The notes: generated by a model not told the origin, from the sequence alone. Positions 25,625 to 34,523 are shown, numbered from the stretch's first letter. The stretch is DNA of 49,893 bases from Lachnospiraceae bacterium (GCA_017552715.1 JAFZOW010000109.1:1-49893); one strand, 5' to 3'. Numbers and translations: made by a program.

Positions 25625-27772
25625 ATGGATATAATAAAAGTGATCGCGGCGGAATTAAAGATAAAGCCGTCGCAGGTTGAAACCGTCATACGGCTGATCG
25701 ATGAAGGAAATACCATCCCCTTCATAGCGCGCTACCGTAAAGAGATGCACGGCGGTCTTAATGATGAGCTGCTGCGGGATCTGGAAGAGCGGCTGAACTA
25801 TCTGCGGAATCTGCAGGAGCGGAAAGACGCCGTACTGGGCAGCATAGAAGAGCAGGGAAAGCTGACGGAGGAGCTGAAGGCGGCCATTGAGGATGCCATG
25901 ACCCTTGTGGCCGTGGAAGATCTGTACCGGCCCTATAAGCAGAAGCGGCGCACCCGGGCCATGATCGCGAGGGAAAAGGGACTGGAAGGGCTGGCAGCCT
26001 GGCTGATGCTCCAGCGTTCGGAACATCCTGCGGAGGAAGAAGCCCGGAAGTATCTGAATGAAGAACTGGGTGTTTCCACCACGGAAGAGGCCCTGGCAGG
26101 GGCTATGGACATCGTGGCAGAGAGCATCTCCGATGATGCCGCATACAGGACATGGATAAGAAGCATCAGCTTCAGGGAGGGTGTGCTGGTATCCGTTGCG
26201 AAGGATAAGGAGCTTTCCTCGGTCTACGAGATGTATTACGACTTCCGTGAGAAGCTGCCGAAAATGACAGGCTACCGTACACTGGCCATCAACCGGGGCG
26301 AGAAGGAAAAGATCCTTACTGTCCGGATCGAGACCCCCGAGGATAAGATCCTCTCTTATCTGGAGGATAAGACCATCCGGGGAAACGATGCTCATACCGC
26401 GCCTTACCTTAAGGAGTGCTGTGAAGATGCCTATCGCCGCCTGATAAAGGAGTCCGTCGAAAGGGACATACGCAGCGAACTCACCGAGCAGGCGGAAAAC
26501 GGTGCCATCGAGGTGTTCGGGAAAAACCTGAAGCAGCTCCTGATGCAGCCGCCCATCAGCGGGCAGGTGGTACTGGGCTGGGATCCGGCCTTCCGCACAG
26601 GCTGCAAGCTGGCTGTGGTGGATGCCACCGGGAAGGTGCTGGACACGAAGGTCATTTATCCCACAGCTCCGCAGAATAAGGTAAAGGAAGCCAGGCAGGA
26701 TGTGGAAGCCCTGATCCGGAAATACGGGATCAGCCTTATCTCTCTGGGTAACGGTACCGCATCCAGGGAATCCGAACAGATTATCACGGATATGCTGAAA
26801 GAAATAAAGGAACCCGTGCAGTATGTGATCACCAATGAGGCGGGAGCTTCGGTTTATTCCGCCAGCAAGGTGGCTACGGAGGAATTCCCGGATTTCGATG
26901 TGGGACAGAGGAGCGCGGCTTCCATTGCAAGACGTGTGCAGGATCCTCTGGCAGAGCTGGTGAAGATCGATCCCAGATCCATAGGGGTGGGTCAGTATCA
27001 GCATGATATGAACCAGAAGAAGCTGGGAGAAGCCCTGGGAGCGGTTGTGGAGGATTGCGTGAACCGGGTGGGAGTGGATCTCAACACGGCATCCGCATCG
27101 CTTTTGGAATATGTTTCCGGGATCAACCATATCCTGGCAAAGAATATAGTAAGCTACCGCGAGGAGAAAGGCAGCTTTAAGAGCCGTAAGGAGCTTTTGA
27201 AGGTCCCCAGGCTGGGGCCCAAGGCCTTCGAACAGTGTGCGGGTTTTCTGCGGATCGCGGGAGGGGCGGATCCTCTGGATGCAACCAGCGTTCACCCCGA
27301 ATCCTATGAAGCCGCAAGAAAGCTCATCAGCGGATTGGGCTACTCGGTGAACGATCTTTCCCGCGGAGGACTGCCCGGTATCGCAGGGGCGGTAAAGGAT
27401 AAGACAGCGCTTGCCGGGGAACTGGACCTGGGCGAGATGACCCTGACGGATATCCTTAAGGAACTGGAAAAGCCTGGGAGGGATCCACGTGAAGATATGC
27501 CGAAGCCTGTATTGCGTTCCGATGTGCTGCGTATGGAAGACCTGAGTGAGGGAATGATACTCAAGGGCACGGTGCGTAATGTGATCGATTTCGGAGCCTT
27601 TGTGGACATAGGTGTGCATCAGGACGGCCTGGTACATATCTCCCAGATGAGCGAGCGTTTTATCAAACATCCGCTGGAGGCGGTCTCGGTAGGGGATGTG
27701 GTGGAAGTGAAGGTCCTTGGGGTGGATCTTGAGAAAAAGAGGATATCCCTGAGCATGAAGGGATTGAGCTGA
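25625..27772 (+). CDS. tex: Tex family RNA-binding transcriptional accessory protein
   Basis: This 715-residue protein has the full Tex layout. The N-terminal helical domain contains IPFIARYRKE. A YqgF-like RNase H fold follows (VLGWDPAFRTGCKLAVVD at about 319-336, with SLGNGTASRESE). Next comes a double helix-hairpin-helix (GVDLNTASASLLEYVSGI and GSFKSRKELLKVPRLG), and finally a C-terminal S1 RNA-binding domain (GTVRNVIDFGAFVDIGVH). The start has GGAGG 7 bases upstream. Tex binds nucleic acids and affects transcription and RNA handling. Confidence 0.96.
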   Translation: MDIIKVIAAELKIKPSQVETVIRLIDEGNTIPFIARYRKEMHGGLNDELLRDLEERLNYLRNLQERKDAVLGSIEEQGKLTEELKAAIEDAMTLVAVEDLYRPYKQKRRTRAMIAREKGLEGLAAWLMLQRSEHPAEEEARKYLNEELGVSTTEEALAGAMDIVAESISDDAAYRTWIRSISFREGVLVSVAKDKELSSVYEMYYDFREKLPKMTGYRTLAINRGEKEKILTVRIETPEDKILSYLEDKTIRGNDAHTAPYLKECCEDAYRRLIKESVERDIRSELTEQAENGAIEVFGKNLKQLLMQPPISGQVVLGWDPAFRTGCKLAVVDATGKVLDTKVIYPTAPQNKVKEARQDVEALIRKYGISLISLGNGTASRESEQIITDMLKEIKEPVQYVITNEAGASVYSASKVATEEFPDFDVGQRSAASIARRVQDPLAELVKIDPRSIGVGQYQHDMNQKKLGEALGAVVEDCVNRVGVDLNTASASLLEYVSGINHILAKNIVSYREEKGSFKSRKELLKVPRLGPKAFEQCAGFLRIAGGADPLDATSVHPESYEAARKLISGLGYSVNDLSRGGLPGIAGAVKDKTALAGELDLGEMTLTDILKELEKPGRDPREDMPKPVLRSDVLRMEDLSEGMILKGTVRNVIDFGAFVDIGVHQDGLVHISQMSERFIKHPLEAVSVGDVVEVKVLGVDLEKKRISLSMKGLS

Positions 27773-27805
27773 CGGCAGCAGCGGCATGATAAAGGAGGGT
27801 GAGCG

Positions 27806-28444
27806 ATGACAGAGAATATCCGTGTTTTCAGACAGAACAGCATACGGATCGACAGCCCGGCGGGCAGGATCTATGTGGATCCCTTCCAGATGGCGGATGC
27901 TCCGAAGGATGCGGCATTTATCCTCATCACACATGATCATTACGATCATTTTTCGCCGGAGGATATAGAGAAGGTGGCCGGGAAAGATACGGTACTGGTG
28001 GTTCCCGAAAAGATGAAGAAGAAAGCGGAGACCGTTTCCGGCCTGGTCGGCCATACGGAAACGGTAAATCCGGATGAGCAGCACAATATCGGCGGACTGG
28101 AGATCGAGACGGTCCGCTCGTATAACATTCTGAAGCCTTTCCATCCGAAGAGCGCGGGATGGGTCGGATATATCCTGACGATCGAAGGGAAGCGGATCTA
28201 TATCGCAGGAGATACGGATGCCACAAAGGAAGCAAAGGCCGTAAAATGTGACATCGCACTGATCCCCATCGGCGGTTTCTATACCATGGATGCAAAGATC
28301 GCGGCGGAGCTGGTGAACGAGATGCGTCCGCAGGTGGCCATACCGGTGCACTACGGTCATCTGGTGGGAAAGCCTTCCGACGGAGAAGTGTTTGCGGGGC
28401 TTGTGAAGGAGCCGGTGAAGGCCGAGATCAAGATACAGTTTTAG
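27806..28444 (+). CDS. Metal-dependent hydrolase, UPF0173/MBL fold
   Basis: AAAGGAGGGTGAGCG precedes the ATG. The 212-residue protein has ITHDHYDHFSP with the complete H43-x-H45-x-D47-H48 metal motif, IAGDTD in the middle and IPVHYGHL near the end, as in UPF0173 proteins. Unlike the MBL gene at 24358, the metal motif is canonical. The physiological substrate of this family is not established. Confidence 0.88.
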   Translation: MTENIRVFRQNSIRIDSPAGRIYVDPFQMADAPKDAAFILITHDHYDHFSPEDIEKVAGKDTVLVVPEKMKKKAETVSGLVGHTETVNPDEQHNIGGLEIETVRSYNILKPFHPKSAGWVGYILTIEGKRIYIAGDTDATKEAKAVKCDIALIPIGGFYTMDAKIAAELVNEMRPQVAIPVHYGHLVGKPSDGEVFAGLVKEPVKAEIKIQF

Positions 28445-28471
28445 AGATAAGTTCAGGAGGCGGGGAAGAAC

Positions 28472-29344
28472 ATGGTCTGTTTCGGAATGCCGACGCTCAT
28501 AGAAAACCGGACTTTGGAGGAGAACGTGGCTCTTTGCAGCAGTCTCGGGCTCCGTTTTATTGAGCTGAACATGAATTTCCCGGAATATCAGCTGGAACGG
28601 CTGGAGGAAACGGAGGAACTGATCCGTCCGGCCGAACAGGCCGGTATCTTTTATACGATCCATCTGGATGAGAACTTAAACATCGCTGATTTCAATTCCC
28701 TGGTTTCCGGGGCTTATCTGGAAACGGTGAGACGCAGCATTGAAGCGGCCGGAAAGCTTTTGTTCCTGCGGGACCGTTACGGAGACAGCACGCAGCCCCT
28801 GACCCTGAACATGCACATGCACCACGGGATCTTTATCACCCTGCCGGACCGTAAGGTACAGATGTATGACAGGGATTTTGATACATACATGAAATCCTTC
28901 GCGGAGTTCCGCAGCTTGTGTGAGGAATGGATCGGGGATAAGGATATCATCATAGCCGTGGAGAATACCGACGGCTTCCGTGAGTATGAGAAAAAGGCGA
29001 TAGAGTATCTTCTGGAAAGCCCGAAGTTTGGCCTGACCTGGGACATCGGTCACTCCAAAGGCATTGGGGAGAAGGATGTGCCCTTTATCATGGAGCATCG
29101 GGACAGGCTGATCCATTTTCACATCCATGATGGGATCGACGGAACGGATCCCGCGGCAGCAGCGGCCGGGAAGAAGTCGGCCAATCATCTCGCTCTGGGA
29201 GACGGAGAGATCGATCTTGCCGAAAGGATAAAGCTTGCAGAAGAAAGAAATGCAAGGTGCGTTCTGGAGACGAAGACGGTGGAGGCACTGAAGAAGTCCG
29301 TAAAATGGCTGGGGGAGAACTATGGCATTCAGGATCGTACGTAA
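28472..29344 (+). CDS. Sugar phosphate isomerase/epimerase-like TIM barrel
   Basis: GGAGG precedes the ATG by about 11 bases. The 290-residue protein has the xylose-isomerase-like AP_endonuc_2 pattern: LRFIELNMNFPEY, IAVENTDGF (metal-binding Glu), FGLTWDIGHSKG (Asp/His) and IHFHIHDG, ending with the LGDGEIDL motif. It would isomerise a sugar or inositol derivative, or cleave an abasic site; the family is too broad to choose. Its last 23 bases overlap the start of the macro-domain gene. Confidence 0.85.
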   Translation: MVCFGMPTLIENRTLEENVALCSSLGLRFIELNMNFPEYQLERLEETEELIRPAEQAGIFYTIHLDENLNIADFNSLVSGAYLETVRRSIEAAGKLLFLRDRYGDSTQPLTLNMHMHHGIFITLPDRKVQMYDRDFDTYMKSFAEFRSLCEEWIGDKDIIIAVENTDGFREYEKKAIEYLLESPKFGLTWDIGHSKGIGEKDVPFIMEHRDRLIHFHIHDGIDGTDPAAAAAGKKSANHLALGDGEIDLAERIKLAEERNARCVLETKTVEALKKSVKWLGENYGIQDRT

Positions 29345-30509
29345 CGATATCACAAAAATGAATACGGAGGCCATCGTTAATACGGCAAATGACCGGCCCA
29401 CCGTCGGTACGGGCTGTGATGCTGCCGTTTATGAAGCGGCGGGCATGGATGAGCTTCTGGCATACAGAAAAGAGAAGATCGGCTATGTTCCGGAGGGAGA
29501 GGTGTTCATCACTCCCGGCTTTAAGCTGCCCGCAAAATACATCATCCATGCGGTGAGCCCGCTCTATATGGGCGGCGGGGAAGGCGAGGAGGAGAAGCTC
29601 CGTTCCTGTTATCAAAAGAGCCTGCAGCTGGCAAAAGAGAAGGGGATCCGTTCCCTTTCCTTTCCGCTGATCTCCACCGGGGGCTTCGGGTATCCGAAGG
29701 AAGAAGGGATGCGCATCGCGGTGGACGAGATCAATGCCTTCCTTCTGCAGAACGAGATGGAGATCTTTCTGGTGGTCTTTGATGATAAGGCCAGGGATCT
29801 GGGTAAGAGGATCTGTCCGGAGCTGGAAGAATATATTGACCGGAATTACGTTGAAGAGAAGAGTAATGAAGAATACGGTGCGCCTTCCGGACCGCATTAC
29901 GGGGCGGCATACGGGGCGGCAAACGCTGTACCTCTCGCGGCAGCGTATTCTGAGCCTCCCGCGGCTCCGTATTCAGTACCTTTCGGGGCTCCGTCGCCGG
30001 AAGCCGGCAAAAAGAAGGGGGAAAAGGCGAAAAGGGATCATGGGAACAGCCTTATCCTGTCCCTGAGAAAGCCACGGGCAGAGCAGCTGGAAGAAGAAAG
30101 CTGCGAAGAGCCTTTCCTTGACTTCGAGACCGGCCACGAAAGCAAACTCAGGGAGCGGATGCAGCATATCTCCGATACTTTTTCCCAGTATCTGATGTAT
30201 CTGATCCGGGAGAAGAATATGGAGAACGCCGAGGTCTACAAAAGGGCCATCGTGGATAAAAAGATATTCTCCAAGATCAAGAACAATGCGGACTATCACC
30301 CGCAGAAACTGACGGCTCTCTGCCTGTGTGTGGGAGCAAAGCTTAATCTGGATGAGTCGAAGGATCTGCTTGCCAGGGCCGGCTATGCGCTTTCACCCTG
30401 CGACAAGACAGACATCATATTCTCCTACTTTATTGAAAACGGTATCTACGATATGATCGAGCTGGATATACAGCTGGAAGAGCACGGGCTTCCCTGTATC
30501 ATCAGCTGA
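29322..30509 (+). CDS. Macro domain protein with C-terminal helical domain
   Basis: This 395-residue protein overlaps the previous gene by 23 bases. Residues 1-165 are a macro domain: DITKMNTEAIVNTAND (the Asn pair), GTGCDAAVY, and STGGFGYP for the phosphate loop, as in O-acetyl-ADP-ribose deacetylases. Residues ~185-245 are a low-complexity Ala/Pro/Tyr/Ser linker. The last ~125 residues are an all-helical domain (YLIREKNMENAEVYKRAIVD, FSKIKNN, LLARAGYALSPCDKTDIIF), which I recall as a tail found on Firmicutes macro-domain and other proteins. It probably removes or binds ADP-ribose. It is convergent with the YolD-like gene. Confidence 0.87.
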   Translation: MAFRIVRNDITKMNTEAIVNTANDRPTVGTGCDAAVYEAAGMDELLAYRKEKIGYVPEGEVFITPGFKLPAKYIIHAVSPLYMGGGEGEEEKLRSCYQKSLQLAKEKGIRSLSFPLISTGGFGYPKEEGMRIAVDEINAFLLQNEMEIFLVVFDDKARDLGKRICPELEEYIDRNYVEEKSNEEYGAPSGPHYGAAYGAANAVPLAAAYSEPPAAPYSVPFGAPSPEAGKKKGEKAKRDHGNSLILSLRKPRAEQLEEESCEEPFLDFETGHESKLRERMQHISDTFSQYLMYLIREKNMENAEVYKRAIVDKKIFSKIKNNADYHPQKLTALCLCVGAKLNLDESKDLLARAGYALSPCDKTDIIFSYFIENGIYDMIELDIQLEEHGLPCIIS

Positions 30510-30517
30510 GGCCAGAG

Positions 30518-30916
30518 CTACAGCTCGATGGAGCGTATATCCCTGATGGGAATGAGGGAGTCGTCATCCATAACGACATAGCAGAATACCGCATCGATAT
30601 TCTTGACGGTGCCGGTGATGCTTTCGTATGAGCCGCCATCCTTGGAGCGGTCTTTGACGAAGTAGCGGATGGTGACCCGGGGATGATCGGCCCTGCAAAG
30701 GTAGAGATACTGGAGTTTGTCGTTCAGCAGGGCAAGCTCGGATTCGTCCAGTTCGACCCGGGGGTCGGTCTCCCGTTCGGTTTCGCGGACAGCATCGCCG
30801 TAGCCGGAGAGGGCGGCGAAGGGCGCAAACTGGGCGGCACGCCCCGACATGGACATGTGAGGCCTGGTCTTTGACTGATAATGGGGATGGTCAATGATAT
30901 CGCTGTATGTATCCAT
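30518..30916 (-). CDS. YolD-like protein (SOS-controlled polymerase partner)
   Basis: The 132-residue protein contains the RPHMSMSGRAAQFAPFAALSGY segment and the ELDESELALLN helix seen in YolD-like proteins of Clostridia. A C-terminal small beta domain (GTVKNIDAVFCYVVMDDDSLIPIRDI) follows. In Firmicutes such proteins are usually encoded next to a UvrX/UmuC-type polymerase, and the promoter here has the same LexA double-box layout as the polymerase at 9156-10652. A supporting role in translesion synthesis is inferred. The precise function of YolD-like proteins is not established. Confidence 0.8.
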   Translation of the reverse strand: MDTYSDIIDHPHYQSKTRPHMSMSGRAAQFAPFAALSGYGDAVRETERETDPRVELDESELALLNDKLQYLYLCRADHPRVTIRYFVKDRSKDGGSYESITGTVKNIDAVFCYVVMDDDSLIPIRDIRSIEL

Positions 30917-30972
30917 GCAGAACCCTCCGTTTCCTTACGTTCCTTTCCCCTGCCCACAGGGTGGTAAAGAAA

Positions 30973-31027
30973 AGGATAGAACAAATGTTTGCATTCGTCA
31001 ATCGGCAGTTTGCACGAACATCCGTTC
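30973..31027 (-). promoter_or_regulatory. SOS promoter with two LexA boxes (YolD-like gene)
   Basis: On the minus strand TTGACG (30996-31001), 17 bp and TATCCT (30973-30978) form the promoter. The spacer contains the near-consensus box GAACAAATGTTT (30979-30990), and a perfect box GAACATCCGTTC lies at 31016-31027, again 37 bp away. The block TCAATCGGCA between the boxes is identical to that of the polymerase promoter. Confidence 0.85.
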
Positions 31028-31061
31028 GAACAACTGGCGATTTTTTTGTCCGGAAAAATTT

Positions 31062-31158
31062 ATTGAATACAAATTCAATAAAACTATTGACAAGATCGTT
31101 TTCTGCTGATATAGTGAATGCAGATTCAATGAAAATGAATTCAACAAGTGGATTCAAT
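31062..31158 (+). promoter_or_regulatory. TetR-type multi-site operator and promoter
   Basis: TTGACA (31087-31092), 17 bp and TATAGT (31110-31115) form a strong promoter. A palindrome ATTGAAT-ACAA-ATTCAAT (31062-31079) sits upstream of the -35. Further ATTCAAT half-sites lie at 31124-31130 and 31152-31158, with a GAATTCAA between them. The repetition points to cooperative binding by the TetR protein encoded at the end of the operon. Confidence 0.7.
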
Positions 31159-31181
31159 AAAAAGATCGGAGGAAAAGGGAA

Positions 31182-32672
31182 ATGGATAAGAAGGAAAAAG
31201 TTGTTATCATCGGTGGCGGTATCGCAGGGCTTTCGGCCGGGATCTACGCACTTAAGGCCGGCTTCGATGCGGAGATATACGAAAAGAATGCCATTCCCGG
31301 CGGAGAGTGCATCGGCTGGAACAGAAAAGGCTACCATATCGACAATTGCATCCACTGGCTGACGGGAACAAAAAAGGGAACGGATCTTTACGAGGTATGG
31401 AAGGCCACGGGTGCTCTTACGGATGAAACGGAATATGCGAAGCTCGATTCATTTTACACATCGACATATGACGGAAAAAGCGTTACACTGTGGAATGACC
31501 TTGAAAAAACGCAGAAGGAACTGATCGCGGCTTCGCCGGAAGATGAAGAGGAGATAAAGAAGTTCATTCAGTACGTTGAGTACTCCAAGCAGTGCCTCTT
31601 CCCCGCAGACAAGCCGATGGAAATGTGGAAGATCGCGGACTACATCTCCGTGGGAAAGAACATGGCGGATTTCCCCAAGGTCCTGAAGGAATTCGGAAAG
31701 ATCTCCCTGGAGGAGTACAGCAAAAGGTTCAGGTCCCCGCTGCTTCGGAAGATGATCTGCGACTACCTGCCCAAAGAATACTGCGCCTATTCCTTCCTGG
31801 TGTCCTATGCCACCATGGCGGACGGGAACGGCGGCATCCCCATGGGGGCTTCGCTTCAGATGTCCCTGCGCATGGAAAAGAAATTTAAGGAAATGGGCGG
31901 AAAGATCTTCTATAACGCCGGAGTGGAAAAGATCGTTGTCGAGAACAGGAAGGCAACGGGGCTTCAGCTGGAGAACGGTTCCTTCGTACAGGCGGATCTG
32001 ATGATCCCGACCCTGGATACCTATCCGCTGTTTCATAAGCTGCTTCCCGCTTCCTATATGCCTGCGGAGCTGAAGAAAGCGTACAGCGATGAGAAGGCCT
32101 ATCCGGTAACCAGCGGTTTTCAGATCGCCTTTGCCGTAAGCACTTCTTTTAACCGGGGAGAGACCATCTTTATCGATATCGATGAGCTGAAGGTGGGGAA
32201 AAGGACCGCAGACCGCATGTATGTGAAAGCCTACGGCTATGATCCCATCTTTGTGAAGGACGGAAAGCAGGTCATACAGACCTGTATCACCCAGTCGGAC
32301 GACGATTTTGATTACTGGAAGAGGCTGCCGGAGGAAGAGTACAGGGCGGCTAAGGAAAAGCTTGTGGAAGAGATAAGTGTGCGGATCGAAACGGCTTTCC
32401 CGGAGCTTAAGGGAGATCTGGAATTCCTTGACTGCTGGACACCGCTTACTTATGAAAGATACTGTAATGCATATCACGGAAGTTATATGAGCTTTGTCAC
32501 CACTCCCTTCGGGAAACAGCTCAAAATGAAGGGGAAGCTTAAGGGGATCGATAACCTCTATCTGGCCGGCCAGTGGACCAATTCGCCGGGAGGACTTCCC
32601 GTGGCCGTTGCCAGCGGAAAGTTTGCGGTACAGCGTATACTTAAGGCCCGCAGAAAGGACATAAATATATGA
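31182..32672 (+). CDS. FAD-dependent oxidoreductase, phytoene desaturase/CrtI-like
   Basis: GGAGG lies 9 bases before the ATG. The 496-residue protein has the FAD-binding VVIIGGGIAGLSAG (7-20) with acidic strand end EIYEKN, a PGGECIGW loop, and the C-terminal LYLAGQWTNSPGGLP nucleotide loop typical of the CrtI/retinol saturase group. It is likely a desaturase, isomerase or saturase acting on an isoprenoid or other lipid. No carotenoid pathway gene is near, so a carotenoid role should not be assumed. The TetR gene overlaps its stop (ATGA), and the promoter has repeated TTGAAT/ATTCAA sites. Confidence 0.88.
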   Translation: MDKKEKVVIIGGGIAGLSAGIYALKAGFDAEIYEKNAIPGGECIGWNRKGYHIDNCIHWLTGTKKGTDLYEVWKATGALTDETEYAKLDSFYTSTYDGKSVTLWNDLEKTQKELIAASPEDEEEIKKFIQYVEYSKQCLFPADKPMEMWKIADYISVGKNMADFPKVLKEFGKISLEEYSKRFRSPLLRKMICDYLPKEYCAYSFLVSYATMADGNGGIPMGASLQMSLRMEKKFKEMGGKIFYNAGVEKIVVENRKATGLQLENGSFVQADLMIPTLDTYPLFHKLLPASYMPAELKKAYSDEKAYPVTSGFQIAFAVSTSFNRGETIFIDIDELKVGKRTADRMYVKAYGYDPIFVKDGKQVIQTCITQSDDDFDYWKRLPEEEYRAAKEKLVEEISVRIETAFPELKGDLEFLDCWTPLTYERYCNAYHGSYMSFVTTPFGKQLKMKGKLKGIDNLYLAGQWTNSPGGLPVAVASGKFAVQRILKARRKDINI

Positions 32673-33256
32673 CCCGGAAAGAACAAAAGGAAGAAAGAAG
32701 AAAGAACATACTTATGAACGCGCTCCGGCTTTTCGTGGAGAGGGGTTATTATGATACCCGGATCAGCGATATCGCGGAAGCCGCTCAGATGAGTACCGGC
32801 CTGATGTTCCATTATTTTGAGTCGAAGGAGGAACTCCTTACGGAGCTGGTCCGTATGGGGGCGGAGGGGACCAAAGCCGCAGGCAGGGAAATGGGAGATA
32901 TCCCTCCGGATGTTTATCTTACGGAGTTTTTGCGGAGGATGTTTTCCTTCGCAAAGGAACAGCCCTGGGTATTTAACATGTTCGTGCTCATGGGACAGGT
33001 CCGCAGGGCCGGTATGCCGGAGGAAGCCAGAAAGGCCGCCGAAGCCGTGGACACGGTCGAGCGTACGGCGAAGCTTATTGAGCAGGGACAGAAAAGCGGA
33101 GTCTTTCATAAGGGTGACGCGTTGATCATGTCCAGATGCTTCTGGGCCTCCGTTCAGGGTATCATGGAAGAGATGGCCATGGATAAGGAAATGAAGGCTC
33201 CGGAGCCGGAATGGATCGTTGCAATGCTTAAAGCGGGAAGCGGCGATGAAGACTGA
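32669..33256 (+). CDS. TetR/AcrR family regulator
   Basis: This 195-residue protein begins within the oxidoreductase stop codon. The N-terminal helix-turn-helix is clear (RISDIAEAAQMSTGLMFHYFESKEELL, about residues 31-57, the HYF/SKE signature of TetR). The C-terminal ~130 residues are the ligand-binding helices and are variable, as expected. Autoregulation through the operators at 31062-31158 is inferred from its position and from the symmetric sites. Confidence 0.92.
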   Translation: MTRKEQKEERRKNILMNALRLFVERGYYDTRISDIAEAAQMSTGLMFHYFESKEELLTELVRMGAEGTKAAGREMGDIPPDVYLTEFLRRMFSFAKEQPWVFNMFVLMGQVRRAGMPEEARKAAEAVDTVERTAKLIEQGQKSGVFHKGDALIMSRCFWASVQGIMEEMAMDKEMKAPEPEWIVAMLKAGSGDED

Positions 33257-33851
33257 TTTTTACACCCTCTTTACCATCATCGTCCTGATGGGCTTTGTAT
33301 TCTTTGTGATCCTCAGGCAGCTGGGGCCCACGCAGAACAAGCGCATCATCGACGATAGCATCGAGCTGCTGGAACGGAAGCTGGGAGGTGCCCGGGGTGC
33401 CTATGTTCCGGAATCCCGCCGTTTCGAAGCATTTCAGGGGAACTGTACGGATCCGGAGCTTTTGCGTTACATGGCCGAAGATATACTGGCGCACTGCGGC
33501 ATCGTTCCCGCAGACCTGGCAGTGGAGACCTGCGAGGAAGAGATGGGGGAACACCCGGCCGGAACCTACAGCCACCGGGACGGAGTCAGTACGATACGTA
33601 TACGGGTGAGCCGCTATGCCCGCTATAACGTGGTCCTGGCGGTACTGATCCATGAGTGCATGCATTACTATCTGCGGCATTCGGGGATAGGCTTTTCCGA
33701 AACCCGGGATAACGAGATCCTTACGGATACCGCAACGATCTATATGGGCTTTTACGAATACATTTACCACGGCTACATCATGGTGGGATATCTGCGGGAC
33801 AGCGAGATCATGTACGTAAAGAAAAAGCTGGCGGAGCTGAGAAATATATAG
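33246..33851 (+). CDS. Membrane-anchored zinc metallopeptidase-like protein
   Basis: ATG 33246 is preferred: it lies inside the TetR 3' end and directly precedes a membrane helix (about 8-24). The 201-residue protein has HECMH (136-140), a zinc-binding HExxH motif, with a likely third ligand in NEILTD (E157 or D161). The rest does not match a named peptidase family that I can place. It could cleave proteins, or be an inactive relative that only binds metal. Coupling to the oxidoreductase/TetR operon by overlap suggests common control. Confidence 0.7.
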   Translation: MKTDFYTLFTIIVLMGFVFFVILRQLGPTQNKRIIDDSIELLERKLGGARGAYVPESRRFEAFQGNCTDPELLRYMAEDILAHCGIVPADLAVETCEEEMGEHPAGTYSHRDGVSTIRIRVSRYARYNVVLAVLIHECMHYYLRHSGIGFSETRDNEILTDTATIYMGFYEYIYHGYIMVGYLRDSEIMYVKKKLAELRNI

Positions 33852-33884
33852 TTTCACCCCCTTCACAAAATCTTCACAAAGAAA

Positions 33885-33927
33885 TTAGCACTCACCTCTT
33901 GACAGTGCTAACAATCCGGAGTATAAC
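33885..33927 (+). promoter_or_regulatory. CIRCE operator and sigma-A promoter of hsp20
   Basis: TTAGCACTC-N9-CAGTGCTAA (33885-33911) matches the HrcA operator CIRCE with a single mismatch (first G of the right arm). TTGACA (33899-33904), a 17-bp spacer and TATAAC (33922-33927) overlap it, so HrcA binding would block the -35 region. Heat-shock induction of the following gene is expected. Confidence 0.9.
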
Positions 33928-34042
33928 GTAGTCAGAACAAAGGAAACAGAGAAGATCCCAAACAGTACAGGATCCAAACGCTCCTTCCCCTTGCTCATGA
34001 AACCTATAGTTTATAGTTTTTATGTAAAAGGAGGGATGACTT

Positions 34043-34489
34043 ATGTTACTGCCGAGTATTTTTGGAGAGAGACTGCTGGACGACTGGATGGATTTCCCGA
34101 GGATGGATTTCCCCGACATCGACCGGAAACTGTATGGGAAACATGCGGCAAACGTCATGAAGACGGATGTCCATGAACACGATGACGGCTACGAAGTGGA
34201 CATCGATCTGCCGGGCTTTAAGAAGGACGAGATCAACCTGTCCCTTGAAAACGGCTACCTGACCGTAAATGCCGCAAAGGGCCTGGATAAGGAGAAGAAG
34301 GACCGAAAGGGTAAACTGATCCGCCAGGAACGTTATGCGGGTTCCATGCAGAGAAGCTTCTATGTGGGCGATGCCATTACGGAGCAGGAAGTTAAGGCGA
34401 AATTCGAGAACGGGGTATTGCAGCTGAGCATTCCGAAGAAGGAAGCGGCCAAAGTTCCCGAAAAGAAGCTGATCGCCATCGAAGGGTGA
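34043..34489 (+). CDS. Hsp20/alpha-crystallin small heat shock protein
   Basis: The ATG has AAAGGAGGG 8 bases upstream. The 148-residue protein has a short N-terminal arm, the alpha-crystallin domain (about 40-138; DGYEVDIDLPGFKKDEINLSL, with FENGVLQLSIPKK at the end) and a short C-terminal tail. It acts as an ATP-independent holdase for unfolded proteins. It is controlled by CIRCE (HrcA) rather than CtsR, as far as the sequence shows, and followed by a strong terminator. Confidence 0.95.
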   Translation: MLLPSIFGERLLDDWMDFPRMDFPDIDRKLYGKHAANVMKTDVHEHDDGYEVDIDLPGFKKDEINLSLENGYLTVNAAKGLDKEKKDRKGKLIRQERYAGSMQRSFYVGDAITEQEVKAKFENGVLQLSIPKKEAAKVPEKKLIAIEG

Positions 34490-34523
34490 TCCCGGGCGGG
34501 ATCGCCGGGTATGAAAGGTAACG

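Noticed and set aside
25655-28663. 1002-codon open frame on the minus strand
   Set aside because: It lies opposite tex, the UPF0173 gene and part of the isomerase, which have clear family motifs and ribosome binding sites. The antisense translation is rich in His, Arg, Leu and Gln as expected of a shadow frame.
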